64,000 nucleotides of DNA from Kribbella solani (GTDB lineage Bacteria; Actinomycetota; Actinomycetes; Propionibacteriales; Kribbellaceae), in NCBI RefSeq assembly GCF_014205295.1, contig NZ_JACHNF010000001.1, positions 6,262,001 to 6,326,000 of the forward strand, read 5' to 3'. A model generated the notes under the pieces. The model was not told the DNA's origin and searched no databases. It worked only from the letters and a program-made list of their open reading frames with translations. Of this stretch, positions 50,564 through 57,936 are shown piece after piece (the stretch's first letter is position 1; each line of letters begins with the position of its first letter). Made by a program: the position numbers and the translations under genes.

Positions 50564-51232
50564 TCAGCGGAGGTACTTACCGCAGACCGGCCACGGGGAG
50601 GCGCCGCGCTGGGCGTACAGCTTCTTCGCCCGCATCAGCTGCTCGCCGGCCGAGGCCTGCGCCGGGTTGCCGGAGCCGCCGACACTGCGCCAGGTCTGCA
50701 TGTCGAACTGGAACAGGCCGTAGTAGCCGGCGCCGTTCACGGCCCGCGGGTTGCCGCTGGACTCGCAGTTCGCGACCTTGGCCCAGGCGCCGCTCAGGCT
50801 CGCCTTGCTGCCGCTGTTGCTGCTCTTCGCGCGGTCCTGGGACCGGCTCGACCGAGACTCGCGGCTGGACTTCTTCGAGTCGGACTTGTGCGAGTCGGAC
50901 TTCTTGGTGTCCGGCTTGCGGACATCGGACTTCTGCTCGGTGACCTGCGGCTTCGGAGCGGCGGAGGTCTTCGCGCCGTCCAGCGTCAGGCTCTGCCCGA
51001 TCAGGATGAGGTTCGGGTCCTTCAGGTGGTTGAGCTTCGCCAGGTCCTGCCAGCTGGTGCCGTTGGCCTGGGCGATCTCGGAGAGGGTGTCACCGGGCTT
51101 GACCGTGTAGTCGGCCGCGAAGGCCGAAGCGGTGCCGATGGCGGTGATGCCGGCTCCCAGACCGGCGATGGAGAGGGTTCGGGCCACCCGGCGAGTGCTT
51201 CGCCGGGCGCGCGCATGTCGAGCCTTGGGCAT
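50564..51232 (-). CDS. LysM-Rpf resuscitation-promoting-factor-like protein
   Basis: 222 aa from ATG 51232. A signal peptide (TLSIAGLGAGITAIGTASAF with A-A cleavage) precedes a LysM domain (YTVKPGDTLSEIAQANGTSW, LNHLKDPNLILIGQSLTL). A Lys/Ser/Asp-rich linker (residues about 105-150, repeated KKSDSHKSDSKKSSRESRSS) follows, then a C-terminal transglycosylase/Rpf domain (WAKVANCESSGNPRAV, GYYGLFQFDMQTWRSVGG, NPAQASAGEQLMRAKKLYAQ) with the catalytic Glu in NCESSG. It cleaves peptidoglycan and is tied to growth resumption. The ATG is preceded by AAGGAG and a run of nine T. Confidence 0.93.
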   Translation of the reverse strand: MPKARHARARRSTRRVARTLSIAGLGAGITAIGTASAFAADYTVKPGDTLSEIAQANGTSWQDLAKLNHLKDPNLILIGQSLTLDGAKTSAAPKPQVTEQKSDVRKPDTKKSDSHKSDSKKSSRESRSSRSQDRAKSSNSGSKASLSGAWAKVANCESSGNPRAVNGAGYYGLFQFDMQTWRSVGGSGNPAQASAGEQLMRAKKLYAQRGASPWPVCGKYLR

Positions 51233-51791
51233 GAAAAAAAAATACTCCTTGGGCTTGGACGTGGCAGGCACACCACGTCCCCCGTAACAGGGGAGGGGCA
51301 CTCGGACTTGTCACCGTGTGAGGTCACGGGACTGCGTCCGAATGGTCACGCCCCGGTAACGGCGCGACCTGAGCCATCCTGTGCGAGGTTCGCCGGAAAC
51401 GCAAGTCCAGATCCGGATCTGCCCCGAATTTTTTCCGGAGTTTGATGTCCGGAAAGCCCAACAACAGAACGGTTTCGGGGTGTTTTCGAGGCGCTGAAAC
51501 TGATCGGTTTATGCCGATTTGAAACAGCGTTCCGGAACCAGTGATATGTGTTCTCGGCCACTTGAGAGGTGAACGTTCGCCGTTGCCCGTTTGCTGCCCG
51601 GATGCGGGTGGTGAACAGGCAGGTTGCGGGGTTCACCTCTCAAATGGGGGAGCTGGTGCACGGGCGGATCGTTGGGTCGGGCGTGTCATCCGGGGGGTTC
51701 ACTCGTTGATCGAAGCACGGGCACCGTCGTCCGGTCGCTGGGTTCCGGGGCGCGGTGGATGCGGCGACGGTATGTATTGGGGGCAGGTGCG
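51233..51791. other. 559-bp gene-free leader/intergenic region
   Basis: This region lies between the divergent rpf and luxR starts. On the rpf side it holds AAGGAG followed by T9 at the start, a perfect 8-bp hairpin (GGACGTGG/CCACGTCC, 51257-51280) and a CCCC/GGGG hairpin next to it. Further out it is comparatively AT-rich (CCGAATTTTTTCCGG, 51423-51437, is a near-palindrome). On the luxR side is a 13-bp inverted repeat. An open frame of 96 codons on the minus strand (51346-51636) has no codon bias typical of genes here and is not called. Confidence 0.7.
51562..51643. repeat. 13-bp inverted repeat upstream of the luxR gene
   Basis: TTGAGAGGTGAAC (51562-51574) and GTTCACCTCTCAA (51631-51643) are perfect inverted arms separated by 56 bp. 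Such spacing suits two operator half-sites for a dimer or tetramer, or a long hairpin. They lie about 150-230 bp before the regulator start. Confidence 0.6.
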
Positions 51792-52391
51792 GTGATCCGA
51801 GTGGCACTCGGGCATCGGGGTGTGCTGGTGCGTGGGGCACTGGCCGCGGTGCTGGCGCGGGAGAACGACCTGGACGTGGTCGCGGAGCTGGACAGCTCGG
51901 ACGACGTGCTGCCGGTGGCCGGCCGGCGGCCGGATGTCGTGGTGCTCGATCCACAACTGCCGGGCCGCATCCGGATCGAGGAACTCTGCCGCAAGCTGGC
52001 CGGCCGGGGCGTACTGGTGCTGATCGACCACGAGGCGATCGCGGCGACCAGCCTGGCGCTGGTGAAACAGGCACCGCGGATCGGGCTGATAGCAACGGAC
52101 TCGACCACCGACCAACTGGTGCAAGCAGTGCGCGATGTCGCGAAGGGCCTGCCGGTGGTCGACGTACGCCTCGCGGTGGCGGCGCTGAAAGCGGGTGACA
52201 ACCCGCTCACCGATCGCGAGTGCGAGGTGCTGCGTCAGGTCACCACCGGCGCGACCGCCCAGGAGGTCGCCCGTACGCTCAGCCTCAGCGCCGGGACGGT
52301 CCGCAACTACCTGTCCCGGATTCTCGCGAAGACCGGTTCGCGGAGCCGGATCGAGGCGATCCGGAAGGCTCAGGACGCGGGCTGGATCTGA
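51792..52391 (+). CDS. RamR-like orphan response regulator (LuxR/NarL type) with degenerate receiver
   Basis: 199 aa from GTG 51792 (an in-frame ATG at 51759 is possible). The receiver-like domain has Asp53 in PDVVVLDPQLPG, but the acidic pair is replaced by Gly-His (VIRVALGHRG), and the conserved Lys near GFLLKD is Thr (IGLIATDS). The C-terminal LuxR helix-turn-helix is complete (NPLTDRECEVLRQVTTGATA, QEVARTLSLSAGTVRNYLSR, ILAKTGSRSRIEAIRKA). No kinase is adjacent. In Streptomyces, RamR activates the ramCSAB lanthipeptide genes; here the gene converges on the equivalent cluster, so it probably activates lanKC (inference). Confidence 0.88.
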   Translation: MIRVALGHRGVLVRGALAAVLARENDLDVVAELDSSDDVLPVAGRRPDVVVLDPQLPGRIRIEELCRKLAGRGVLVLIDHEAIAATSLALVKQAPRIGLIATDSTTDQLVQAVRDVAKGLPVVDVRLAVAALKAGDNPLTDRECEVLRQVTTGATAQEVARTLSLSAGTVRNYLSRILAKTGSRSRIEAIRKAQDAGWI

Positions 52392-54091
52392 GTCGCGCCC
52401 TGGCTCGTGCCCGGCGGCGTGTTCTGGCTGGTCGGCGCCCAGTTGCCGTGGAGGTCGCGGTAGAGCGGTGACGTCCGCAGCAGGCCGGCGTGGGTGCCGA
52501 GCGAGGCCTTGTTGCCGTCCAGGACCAGAATCCGGCGCGCGCGCAGCGCCGAGCTGATCCGGTGCGCGATCACGACCAAGGTCCCGTCACGCTGGGCGAA
52601 CGCCTCCTCGGCTTGCCGCTCCGCCTCCGGATCGAGGAAGCAGGTCGCCTCGTCCAGTACGACCAGCGGCGCGGGCGACAGGTACGCGCGAACCAACGCG
52701 AGCAGCTGCTTCTCCCCGGCCGACAACTCACTCGGCCGGACGTCAGCCTGCAAACCACCGATGCGGTCGATCAGGCGGGTCGCGCCGATCGCGTCCACTG
52801 CCTTGTCGAGCTGCCCATCAGTTGCTTCTGGCAACAAATAGCTGAGGTTGGCGCGGACGGTGCCGGTGAAGACGTACGCCTCCTGTGGGATCAGCACCCG
52901 GGTCGCGGCCAGCTGCCGCGTGGTCACCTCGGTCGGTGCCGCGCCGCCGAGCGAAAGCCGGCCACCGGTCGGCGTGAGCATTCCGCAGATCAGGCCGGCC
53001 AGGGTCGACTTGCCGATTCCGCTCGGTCCGACGACGGCGAGATGATCACCTTCGGGAATCGTCAGTTCGAGCTTGTCCAGGACCGGCTCGGCGTTCGGTC
53101 CGTAGGCAAAGGTCAGTTCGCGGATACCGACCTGGTACCCGGTCAGCTTGTCGATCGGCCGCGGTTCGTCAGCCGCCGGTGACGTGTCGAGAATCCGGCC
53201 GAGCGTGATCACGTACCTCAGGCCGCTGTCGCCGAGCGCGTTCATCACCGTGTTCAAAGCTGGTTGCAGACCGATCAGGACGTACGTGAGTCCGCCGAGC
53301 AACGTACCGGTGCTGACCCCACGCCCGACCAGCCAGGGACCGGTCGCGAGCAGGATCAGCAACGGCAGCCAGCCGCCGACCGCGAAGCACAACGTCCGCA
53401 GCGCCGCGACCTTCGCCAGCGCGCGCTCCGCCGCCGCCTGCGCCTCGATCGGCCGCCCGGCAAGCCACTCGGCGTACTCCTCGCTGCCGGCCGCGGTGAT
53501 GTCGCGCACCCCGCCGAACACCATCCCGGCCGCCGTCGCGAGCTCCTCGTCCGCTGCCAGCGATGCACGAACGCGATCGGCCGCCATCCCCAGCACGGCA
53601 AGGGACAACGCGAACCCGATCAGGAACGGCGGTACGACGAATGCCGCCACGAGTGGGGCCAGCGACAGCAGCCCAGTCAGTACGCCGAAGAGCGTGACCG
53701 CGAAACTGCGCAGGACGAGTACCAGGCCCGCGAACGTGTCCCGGACGATCTCGACCTGACGGTTGAGCCGCGCGACCGATCCGTCGTCCCCGGACCGGAT
53801 CGCTCCGCCGACCACCCGCCGTACCAGGTCATCGCGCAGCGGCTCGACCAGGTCGCCGAGTCGCGCGTACACCTGCCGGGCGCCCGCGGACCCCAGACCG
53901 GCGGTCGCGACCAGCCCACCGAGCCACGCGATGCCCTGCCAGGCGTGCCCACCGAGAAAGCTGTCGGTCGCCCGCGCGACCGCGATCCCGTACACCGCGG
54001 TCGGCAGAATCTCCGGCACCGACCACGCGACCAACTTGAGCGCCGCCCGCTTCCGCACCGCCCACGCGCCGTACGCCAGCTCCCGCTTCAT
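52370..54091 (-). CDS. ABC exporter subunit 2 (TMD-NBD, canonical ATPase)
   Basis: 573 aa starting MKRELAYGAWAVRKRAALKL at the ATG overlapping the upstream ABC gene's stop. The open frame extends further back to 55294, but that part is a shadow of subunit 1. An N-terminal membrane domain of about six helices (residues 15-290) precedes the NBD: Walker A GPSGIGKST, signature LSAGEKQLLALVRAYL, Walker B LVVLDEATCFLDP with catalytic Glu, and H-loop VVIAHR. The signature deviates from LSGGQ. With subunit 1 it forms a RamAB-like heterodimeric exporter for the lanthipeptide. The stop overlaps the convergent luxR gene by 22 bp. Confidence 0.9.
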   Translation of the reverse strand: MKRELAYGAWAVRKRAALKLVAWSVPEILPTAVYGIAVARATDSFLGGHAWQGIAWLGGLVATAGLGSAGARQVYARLGDLVEPLRDDLVRRVVGGAIRSGDDGSVARLNRQVEIVRDTFAGLVLVLRSFAVTLFGVLTGLLSLAPLVAAFVVPPFLIGFALSLAVLGMAADRVRASLAADEELATAAGMVFGGVRDITAAGSEEYAEWLAGRPIEAQAAAERALAKVAALRTLCFAVGGWLPLLILLATGPWLVGRGVSTGTLLGGLTYVLIGLQPALNTVMNALGDSGLRYVITLGRILDTSPAADEPRPIDKLTGYQVGIRELTFAYGPNAEPVLDKLELTIPEGDHLAVVGPSGIGKSTLAGLICGMLTPTGGRLSLGGAAPTEVTTRQLAATRVLIPQEAYVFTGTVRANLSYLLPEATDGQLDKAVDAIGATRLIDRIGGLQADVRPSELSAGEKQLLALVRAYLSPAPLVVLDEATCFLDPEAERQAEEAFAQRDGTLVVIAHRISSALRARRILVLDGNKASLGTHAGLLRTSPLYRDLHGNWAPTSQNTPPGTSQGATQIQPAS

Positions 54092-55764
54092 CCGAACACT
54101 TCTCGGTACGAGGGGTTGTGCCAGAGGTCGGCGTGGGGGGCGATCGCGCGGACCTGGCCTTGGTCCAGCCAGATGACCAGGTCGGCGCGGGCGGCGGTCG
54201 CGGGGCGGTGGGTGACGATCAGGCGGGTGCGGTGCTGCCGGTCCTCGGTCAGGGTGCGGCTGATCTGGCGTTCGGTCGCGGTGTCGAGGCTGGAGGTGGC
54301 GTCGTCGAGGACGAGCAGGCGGCCGGCGGGCCAGGCCCGGGCCAGGCCGAGGCGCTGCCGTTCGCCGCCGGACATCGGTGCCTTGCGCAACGAAGTGAAG
54401 TAGCCGTCGGGCAGCCGGCTGACGAAGTCGTGCGCGTGCGTGGCGCGGGCGGCGGCGAGCGTACGGACCGGGCTGACCGCGTGCGGATCGATGGCCTCGC
54501 CAATGGTCCGGCCGACCAGTTGCGGACGCTCGAACGCACAGCCGACGGCCTTCCGGAGGATGCGCCGGCTGACTGCCTGCAGTGGCACGCCGTCCAGGGA
54601 GACCTGGCCGGTCGACGGATCCCGCAGCCGTGCGGCGACCGCGGCGAGCACCGACTTGCCGGCGCCACTCGGACCGACCACTGCGACGGTCAGCCCGCCG
54701 GGGAGGTCGAGATTCACGTTGTCCAGCAGGACATTCCCGTCGGCGACCACGCTGACCTGGTCGAAGGTCAGCTGTCCCGGACCGGCCGGCAACGGCAGCG
54801 TGCCGTGCGGGACGTGCTCGATCGTGATCACCTCCGCGGACCGGCGTACGCCTGCCTTGGCGCGGGCCAGTTCGCCGAGCACACCGGTCAGGTTGCCGAG
54901 GCCCGCGCCAAGGACCGCGTACTGCGAGGCGGCGAACAGGTCGCCTGCGGTGATCCGGCCTGAAACGAGCTGCAGGCCACCGACGGCTAGGACAGCGACG
55001 AGTACGAGCGGGCCGACCACCGCGGCCTGGGCGCCGGAGCGGGCCAGGATGCGCCAGGTGACGACGCCGTGCCGGTGCAGCTCGGGCAGCGACGCGAGGA
55101 TGCGGCTCTCCTCGCGCTGAGCCGTGCCGGCGGCCGTGATGGTGCGGAGGCCCGTGAGCGACTCGGACAGCAGCGCGGCGATCCGGCCCTGGGTCTCCTG
55201 GTAGGCCAGGCTGACGTCGGCGGTCCGCTTGGCGAACGTCCACAGCACCAGGATGACCAGCAGCACCCCGCCGAAGAACGCGGCCGCGAGCCACGGGTCG
55301 ATGAACGCGAGCAGAACGAGGCTCCCGACCGGCGGAGCGATCGCGGCGATCGCCGTCACCGCGGCCGGGCCGGCCTGCGCCGCATCTGACGCATTGGCAG
55401 AGACACGCGTAACCAGATCGCCGGTCTCGAACTCACGGGCACCGTCCGGACCGCCGCGTACGACGTGCTTGACCAATCGGCGCCGGAGCCAGGCGGTCGT
55501 CTCCGCGACACAGGCTGCCCCGGCGAACGCGTCCACGATGCTGGCCGCGACCCCGAGCGCGATCAGCGAGGCCGCGACGACCAGCCAGCGCGTGTAGCCG
55601 GAACCGGCCACGATCGAATCGACCGACCGCCCCAGGACCGTCGGCAGCGCGAGTGTCACCCCACTGCCGATCAGCGCGTTGAGTCCGATCAACGGCAGCC
55701 AGCCGCGCCCATGCTTGGCGACCCCACCGAAGGTGAGCATGCGCTCCGAGCCAAAGGTGATCAT
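54088..55764 (-). CDS. ABC exporter subunit 1 (TMD-NBD, degenerate ATP site)
   Basis: 558 aa from ATG 55764, which overlaps the peptidase stop. Six membrane helices (for example GWLPLIGLNALIGSGVTLAL, WLVVAASLIALGVAASIVDA, WLAAAFFGGVLLVILVLWTF) precede the NBD: Walker A GPSGAGKSV, signature MSGGERQRLGLARAW, Walker B RLLVLDDATSSLDT and H-loop LIVTHRPAT. The Glu after Walker B is Asp, as in the degenerate site of heterodimeric exporters. The partner's canonical Walker B and deviant signature complete that pattern. Exports the lanthipeptide, presumably. Confidence 0.9.
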   Translation of the reverse strand: MITFGSERMLTFGGVAKHGRGWLPLIGLNALIGSGVTLALPTVLGRSVDSIVAGSGYTRWLVVAASLIALGVAASIVDAFAGAACVAETTAWLRRRLVKHVVRGGPDGAREFETGDLVTRVSANASDAAQAGPAAVTAIAAIAPPVGSLVLLAFIDPWLAAAFFGGVLLVILVLWTFAKRTADVSLAYQETQGRIAALLSESLTGLRTITAAGTAQREESRILASLPELHRHGVVTWRILARSGAQAAVVGPLVLVAVLAVGGLQLVSGRITAGDLFAASQYAVLGAGLGNLTGVLGELARAKAGVRRSAEVITIEHVPHGTLPLPAGPGQLTFDQVSVVADGNVLLDNVNLDLPGGLTVAVVGPSGAGKSVLAAVAARLRDPSTGQVSLDGVPLQAVSRRILRKAVGCAFERPQLVGRTIGEAIDPHAVSPVRTLAAARATHAHDFVSRLPDGYFTSLRKAPMSGGERQRLGLARAWPAGRLLVLDDATSSLDTATERQISRTLTEDRQHRTRLIVTHRPATAARADLVIWLDQGQVRAIAPHADLWHNPSYREVFG

Positions 55765-57647
55765 GTGCTCAGGCCGGTCTGGTCGGCGATGAAGGCCAGC
55801 ATGTCGGCAGCGAGGTTGATGCCGCCGGTGGTGTGACCCGCATCGGCCTCGTGTCGCAGCAGCACCGGGCGGTGCGATGCGGTTGAGTACTGGAGCGCCG
55901 CGCAGAACTTCCTTGCATGCAAGGGGTCCACGCGGGTGTCGTTGCCGAAGCTGGTGAGCAGTACGGCCGGGTACTGCACGCCGTCCGTCACCTGGTGGTA
56001 CGGCGAGTACGACAGCAGTGAGTTGAAGTCATCGGGGTCCTGGGCAGAGCCGTACTCGGCGGTCCAGCGTGCGCCGAGGCCGGACTGCTCGTAGCGGACC
56101 ATGTCAGTGAGCGGCGCGGAGCAGACAGCTGCTGCGAACAGCTCAGGGCGCTGCGTGAGTGCGGCGGCGACTAGTAGTCCGCCGTTCGACTCACCACAGA
56201 GCGCTAGCTGATCTGGTGTCGTCCAGCCCGTACCTATTAGGTGCTCGGCTGCTTCGATGAAGTCGTCGAAGACCTTCTGCTTGTTGCGGCGCGTACCGGC
56301 CTGGTGCGAGGCCGTGCCGCGCTCACCACCGCCACGAACCGCTGCGGTGACGAAAGTGCCACCGGCCTCGACCCACGCCAGTGCGAAAGCCGAGTACGTC
56401 GGTGTTAGTGACTGCCCGAACCCGCCGTACCCGTAGAGGATGGTGGGGCGCGGACCGGGCTTGCCGATGATCTGTAGTTCCACACCGGAGCTCGTGGTCA
56501 GCCTGTGCGTCTCCACAGAGGCCCGGGCCTCGCTCTGGTACGCCGTCTGCCCAGTACGGGCGTCATAGCGGCAGACCGTTGGCGGCGTGACGCTGTCGGT
56601 GTACGTGAACCAGGCCTGGTCGCCAGCTGCACTCAGTGACCCAACCGAACCGAGACCGGGCAACTCCACTGCACTACGAAACAGACCGGTCTCGCGGTCA
56701 TGCACTGTGATCTCGCTCAGTGTGCCCACCAGTACTACCTCGTCCAGCACGGCCAGACCAGTCAGTGGACCGCTCGGCTGAATGTAGTCATGCCAGACAG
56801 TCGGCTCAGCGGGGTCGCCGACGCAGATCCGCCCAGTAGGGGAGTCCTGCGTGGTCACGACGTACAGGCGGCCGTCCGGACCGACTGACATGACTGTGGT
56901 GGCATCCTGCGGTACGTACGCCGGCGGTGCGTCCGTGGTCAGATCAGCGAGCCACAGGTCGTTCCCTGCACCGCGTACTGCCGAGATCGTCAGCCATCGA
57001 CCGTCGGCACTGATCTCCAGGCCGTACGACGCCTCGCCGTCGAGGACGATGCTGTCGTCGTGGACACCGAGCTGGTGGTGGCGTACCTGGCGGAAGCGGA
57101 CGTAGTAGAAGGACGTCCCGTCCGGGAGCCAGGCGATCGGGGAGTAGCGGCAGCCGTCGATCGGGCCGTCGATGGTCAGACCGGTGGCGACGTCCAGTAC
57201 GGAGAGCGTCGAGCGTTCATCTCCGCCCCGGGACAGCTGCACCGCGAGCTTGCTGCCGTCCGGTGTGGGCTGCCAGGCGTCCAGCGTGGTCAGCCCGGTC
57301 GGGTCGAGTTGTTTCGGGTCGAGCAGTGGTGTCTCGTCGACGTACAGCACCGCGTGGTCCTGGTCGGCTGCCCGGCGCAGCGTGAAGCTGCGGCCGCCGC
57401 GCCGGACCGGCGCGGAGACGCTGCCGACGTTCGACAGGCGGCGGACAGCGTTCTTCCAGCCGAACCGGTTGGTCAGCGTCCCGGCGTACGTGAGCCAGTG
57501 GTCGTCCTGGTCCTGCAGCCATCGCAGCGTGCCGGCGGCCGAGGGGTCCTCGAGCCGGCGGTACGGGTCCGCGACGGTACGACCGTGCATCTGCTCCACG
57601 AGCGGCAAGCGCTCGGCGCATGGATGCGACTGCACGGAATCGATCAC
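55761..57647 (-). CDS. flaP: Prolyl oligopeptidase (S9A), lanthipeptide leader peptidase, flavipeptin FlaP type
   Basis: 628 aa from GTG 57647, with AAGGAG 7 nt upstream. The N-terminal beta-propeller (residues about 70-390) and the alpha/beta-hydrolase domain are complete: LYGYGGFGQSLTPTYSAFAL, the nucleophile in LCGESNGGLLVAAALTQ, the Asp in LTSFGNDTRVDPLHARK and the His in RHEADAGHTTGG. No signal peptide. In Kribbella flavida, FlaP removes the leader of the modified class III lanthipeptide precursor after proline. The precursor at 57796 has Pro12 in its leader (LETPGYG), a fitting site. It follows lanA after a terminator-like hairpin and is coupled to the exporter genes. Confidence 0.92.
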   Translation of the reverse strand: MIDSVQSHPCAERLPLVEQMHGRTVADPYRRLEDPSAAGTLRWLQDQDDHWLTYAGTLTNRFGWKNAVRRLSNVGSVSAPVRRGGRSFTLRRAADQDHAVLYVDETPLLDPKQLDPTGLTTLDAWQPTPDGSKLAVQLSRGGDERSTLSVLDVATGLTIDGPIDGCRYSPIAWLPDGTSFYYVRFRQVRHHQLGVHDDSIVLDGEASYGLEISADGRWLTISAVRGAGNDLWLADLTTDAPPAYVPQDATTVMSVGPDGRLYVVTTQDSPTGRICVGDPAEPTVWHDYIQPSGPLTGLAVLDEVVLVGTLSEITVHDRETGLFRSAVELPGLGSVGSLSAAGDQAWFTYTDSVTPPTVCRYDARTGQTAYQSEARASVETHRLTTSSGVELQIIGKPGPRPTILYGYGGFGQSLTPTYSAFALAWVEAGGTFVTAAVRGGGERGTASHQAGTRRNKQKVFDDFIEAAEHLIGTGWTTPDQLALCGESNGGLLVAAALTQRPELFAAAVCSAPLTDMVRYEQSGLGARWTAEYGSAQDPDDFNSLLSYSPYHQVTDGVQYPAVLLTSFGNDTRVDPLHARKFCAALQYSTASHRPVLLRHEADAGHTTGGINLAADMLAFIADQTGLST

Positions 57648-57734
57648 CTCACTTCTCCTTCCGTCCACCAACTCAACGAGCACCGGGCCGCTGGGCTACA
57701 GGAGTGCCGGCTGGCAGGAGGCCGGAGACAGGTC

Positions 57735-57767
57735 GGCCCTGGGTGGGTATGCCGCCCACCCAGGGCC
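57735..57767 (-). terminator. Terminator/attenuator hairpin between lanA and the peptidase gene
   Basis: GGCCCTGGGTGGG (57735-57747) and CCCACCCAGGGCC (57755-57767) pair perfectly over 13 bp with a 7-nt loop. It lies 29 bp past the precursor stop and 88 bp before the peptidase start on the same strand. It may cap the abundant lanKC-lanA message and let only some transcription run into the peptidase and exporter. Confidence 0.85.
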
Positions 57768-57795
57768 TCACTACCTGGCATAACAGGTGCCGTTA

Positions 57796-57933
57796 TCAGT
57801 GGCAGAGCAGCAGGCTCAGGTTGCTCGGGGTCTGCGAAGCGCAGCCCAGCACGGTCAGCGTGGAGCCGCCGTGGTGGTGGCCGTGGTGGCCGTAACCCGG
57901 GGTCTCGAGGCCCTGAAGGTCGAGAAGTGCCAT
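57796..57933 (-). CDS. flaA: Class III lanthipeptide precursor peptide (SapB/flavipeptin-like)
   Basis: 45 aa, with AAGGAGGTG 8 nt before the ATG. The leader MALLDLQGLETPGYGHHGHH contains the LLDLQ-LE recognition motif seen in RamS-type leaders, then a His/Gly-rich end. The core begins about Ser24 and has two S/T-x2-S/T-x3-C motifs: Ser24-Thr27-Cys31 (STLTVLGC) and Ser37-Ser40-Cys44 (SNLSLLLC). These are the labionin/lanthionine-forming pattern of SapB. It starts 3 bp after the lanKC stop, so it is translationally coupled to its own synthetase. This small gene is easy to miss in automated annotation. Confidence 0.92.
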   Translation of the reverse strand: MALLDLQGLETPGYGHHGHHHGGSTLTVLGCASQTPSNLSLLLCH

Positions 57934-57936
57934 GTT

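Noticed and set aside
51233..51450. c-di-AMP (ydaO-yuaA) riboswitch upstream of rpf
   Set aside because: Expected from actinobacterial rpf genes, but I could not match the conserved ydaO core by eye. Left as an open question rather than called.
51346..51636. 96-codon minus-strand frame in the rpf/luxR intergenic region
   Set aside because: No ribosome-binding site, unusual composition for this genome and overlap with the inverted repeat; no domain seen.
54092..55294. N-terminal extension of the second ABC gene to 974 aa
   Set aside because: The extension is Arg/Gly/Pro-rich shadow sequence overlapping subunit 1. The ABC fold begins at the ATG of 54091, which overlaps the upstream stop.
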